Assembly: GCF_000717715.1 (NCBI RefSeq)
Contig: NZ_JOAI01000096.1
Coordinates: 1 to 6,546 of the forward strand
DNA: 6,546 nucleotides
DNA from: Streptomyces sp. NRRL B-24484
GTDB taxonomy: Bacteria > Actinomycetota > Actinomycetes > Streptomycetales > Streptomycetaceae
Reading direction: 5' to 3'
In this document: piece after piece, positions 5,549 to 6,546 of the stretch
How the letters are laid out: every line of letters starts with the position of its first letter
Position numbering within the stretch: position 1 is the stretch's first letter
The notes under the pieces: generated by a model
What the model saw: only the letters and a program-made list of their open reading frames with translations
Told to the model about the DNA's origin: nothing
Databases searched by the model: none
Made by a program: the position numbers and the translations under genes

Positions 5549-6421
5549 TCAGGCCGCGAGGACGGCCTCGTAGTCGGCGGGGCTGCGGTAGCCGAGGCTG
5601 CTGTGCAGTCTGCGTATGTTGTACCAGCCCTCGACCCACTCGAAGATCGCTGTGCGGGCTGCCGCGCGGCTGGGCCACGGCCGGTCCTCGATCAGCTCCC
5701 GCTTGAGCGTGGCGAAGAACGACTCCGCGAGGGCGTTGTCCCAGCACTGGCCGGTGCGACCGACTGACAGACGGACTCCGAACTCGCTTGCCAGTATGGC
5801 GAATTCACGGCTGGTGTACTGGCAGCCGCGGTCCGAGTGGAAGATCACCGGACCGTCGGGACGCCGGCTGCGGCAGGCGGCCCGCAGGGCGTCGGCGACG
5901 AGCTCGGTCCGCAGGTGGTCGGCCGTGGCCCAGCCGACCACGCGGCGCGAGGCGATGTCGATGACGGTGGCCAGGTAGAGCCAGCCCTCACCGGTCGGGA
6001 TGTAGGTGATGTCGCCGCACCAGCGCACGTCGAGGCCGGTCGGGTCGGGCTGGAAGTCGCGCAGGACCAGGTCCGGCCGTGCGACGGCGTTCGGGTCCGG
6101 GATCGTGGTGCGGTGGCGCCGCCTGCGGCGCCGGCCCTGCAGCCCTGCCTCGCGCATCAGGCGGGCGACCCTGCGGCGGCCGCAGCCGTCACCGTCCCGG
6201 CGGAGCACGGCGTGGATGCGTGGGGCGCCGTAGCTGCCCCGCGACGTCTCGTGGACCTCGGTGATCTTCTCCGTCAGCTCGGCGTCGCGGACCGCGCGGG
6301 GACCGGGCGCGCCATTGCGGCGGGCGTAGAAGGCGGCACGGGAGACCTTGAGCAGTTCACACGCCCGCTTGACGCTGTGACCTGCCTGCTTCTCCGCCTC
6401 GATGAACGGGTGCACCGTCAC
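5549..6421 (-). CDS. IS3-family transposase OrfB (DDE integrase domain), 290 aa
   Basis: I start at GTG 6419-6421, which has GGAG 5 nt upstream and overlaps the orfA stop (GTGA). A GTG at 6454 in frame would add 11 residues but lies in the orfA or junction sequence. The N-terminal part is the helix-turn-helix region of OrfB (HSVKRACELLKVSRAAFYAR, then YGAPRIHAVLRRDG and RRRVARLMREAGL). The rve catalytic core follows with Asp in WCGDITYIPT (about residue 137), Asp in HSDRGCQYTS (about 197) and Glu in NALAESFFATLKREL (about 233). The last two are 35 residues apart, the D-D-35-E spacing of the family. The end has the standard YNIRRLHSSLGYRSPADYE motif. It cuts and joins element DNA in transposition. 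OrfB looks intact, but without orfA the OrfAB fusion made by frameshifting is not possible here, so the element is probably not autonomous. Confidence 0.92.
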   Translation of the reverse strand: MTVHPFIEAEKQAGHSVKRACELLKVSRAAFYARRNGAPGPRAVRDAELTEKITEVHETSRGSYGAPRIHAVLRRDGDGCGRRRVARLMREAGLQGRRRRRRHRTTIPDPNAVARPDLVLRDFQPDPTGLDVRWCGDITYIPTGEGWLYLATVIDIASRRVVGWATADHLRTELVADALRAACRSRRPDGPVIFHSDRGCQYTSREFAILASEFGVRLSVGRTGQCWDNALAESFFATLKRELIEDRPWPSRAAARTAIFEWVEGWYNIRRLHSSLGYRSPADYEAVLAA

Positions 6422-6447
6422 CGGGTCTCCTTCGCGAAGAAAGCCGT
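6418..6447 (-). pseudogene. Remnant of IS3 OrfA (last codons only)
   Basis: In the frame offset from orfB, the minus strand reads TAFFAKETR and then TGA at 6418-6420. IS3 OrfA proteins of actinobacteria commonly end in a xAFFAKE-type tail, and their stop overlaps the orfB start, as seen here (GTGA). Upstream of about 6448 the similarity to OrfA ends, since an intact OrfA would read something like ILKKA before TAFF. The rest of OrfA, including its helix-turn-helix and leucine zipper, is missing from this side. Confidence 0.65.
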
Positions 6448-6546
6448 GGTGCACTCAACCCGTCAGCGCAACAGGGGCTCCAGCCTATCGGCCGGCGTGT
6501 CGAAGTCGAGGGTCTTCCGGGGCCGCGTGTTCAACTTCACGGCGAT
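6448..6546 (-). mobile_element. 3' end of an IS30-family insertion sequence, cut by the window edge
   Basis: The stretch holds the C-terminus of an IS30-type transposase and the short sequence after its stop (GGGTTGAGTGCACC on the minus strand), which should include the element's terminal repeat. It abuts the truncated IS3 orfA remnant. The exact boundary, between about 6447 and 6462, cannot be fixed without the other end of the element. Confidence 0.6.
6463..6546 (-). CDS. IS30-family transposase, C-terminal fragment (partial at window edge)
   Basis: The frame enters from the right edge and reads IAVKLNTRPRKTLDFDTPAD then RLEPLLR, with TGA at 6463-6465. The LNxRPRKTLxxxTPAxxLxxLL pattern is the characteristic C-terminal end of IS30 transposases (DDE integrase core, just after the catalytic Glu region). 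The catalytic residues lie outside the window, so I cannot say whether the gene is intact. The stop lies only about 16 bp from the IS3 orfA remnant. Confidence 0.85.
   Translation of the reverse strand: MAVKLNTRPRKTLDFDTPADRLEPLLR

Larger units (their letters stand above)
5509..6447 (-). mobile_element. Partial IS3-family insertion sequence
   Basis: The element is oriented leftward. Its 3' end is marked by a TGAGCTTGCTCCGC... sequence starting at 5509, with TTTGACGGACACCC following, which resembles the TG-beginning, GGACACC-containing ends of actinobacterial IS3 elements. It contains an intact orfB and only the last codons of orfA. The other terminus and most of orfA are missing, because IS30 sequence begins within about 15 bp of the orfA remnant. 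Length inside the window is about 940 bp, against roughly 1.2-1.5 kb for whole IS3 elements. The exact 5509 boundary is inferred from end similarity, and no target-site duplication can be checked because the other end is absent. Confidence 0.75.

Overview
The window is very GC-rich, its coding stretches use mostly G or C at the third codon position, and it carries IS3 and IS30 transposase families common in actinomycetes. It therefore looks like accessory DNA of Streptomyces or a close relative. This is read from base composition and protein style, not from a database search. I see no rRNA, tRNA, CRISPR array, phage module or recognisable defence or biosynthetic cluster.

Layout, left to right. 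(1) A short minus-strand ORF at 85-309 carries a GVGPLRFGMSP motif and appears shortened. (2) About 1 kb (310-1357) holds no convincing complete gene. It has one strong GC palindrome and two coding-looking scraps on opposite strands that abut near 865/866. (3) A plus-strand hypothetical acidic protein lies at 1358-1774. (4) A plus-strand gene at 1995-2468 encodes a small protein with two membrane segments and a PH-like domain. (5) The C-terminal TOBE/MOP end of a molybdate-type ABC ATPase (ModC-like), broken by a one-base frameshift, lies at 2453-2616. (6) A minus-strand secreted lipoprotein of the LppX/LprAFG-like kind lies at 2619-3419 and ends 2 bp from the ModC remnant. (7) A 38-codon plus-strand ORF at 3651-3767 converges on a minus-strand 215-aa hypothetical protein at 3792-4439. 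(8) About 640 bp (4440-5080) has no supported gene. (9) A small multi-pass membrane protein gene (5081-5434) is frameshifted, and its continuation in another frame runs into the end of an insertion sequence. (10) An IS3-family element occupies about 5509-6447 on the minus strand. It has an intact DDE orfB but only the last few codons of orfA. (11) The C-terminus of an IS30-family transposase (6463-6546, minus strand) runs off the right edge.

There is no evident shared pathway. The main theme is genome decay and insertion-sequence traffic: an IS30 end abuts a truncated IS3 element, the IS3 end supplies a stop codon to a frameshifted membrane gene, a ModC tail has lost its body, and other scraps have no complete frame. 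The intact genes (138-aa protein, PH-like membrane protein, lipoprotein, 215-aa protein) look like independent single-gene units, each with its own Shine-Dalgarno sequence. I did not find a new multi-gene system.
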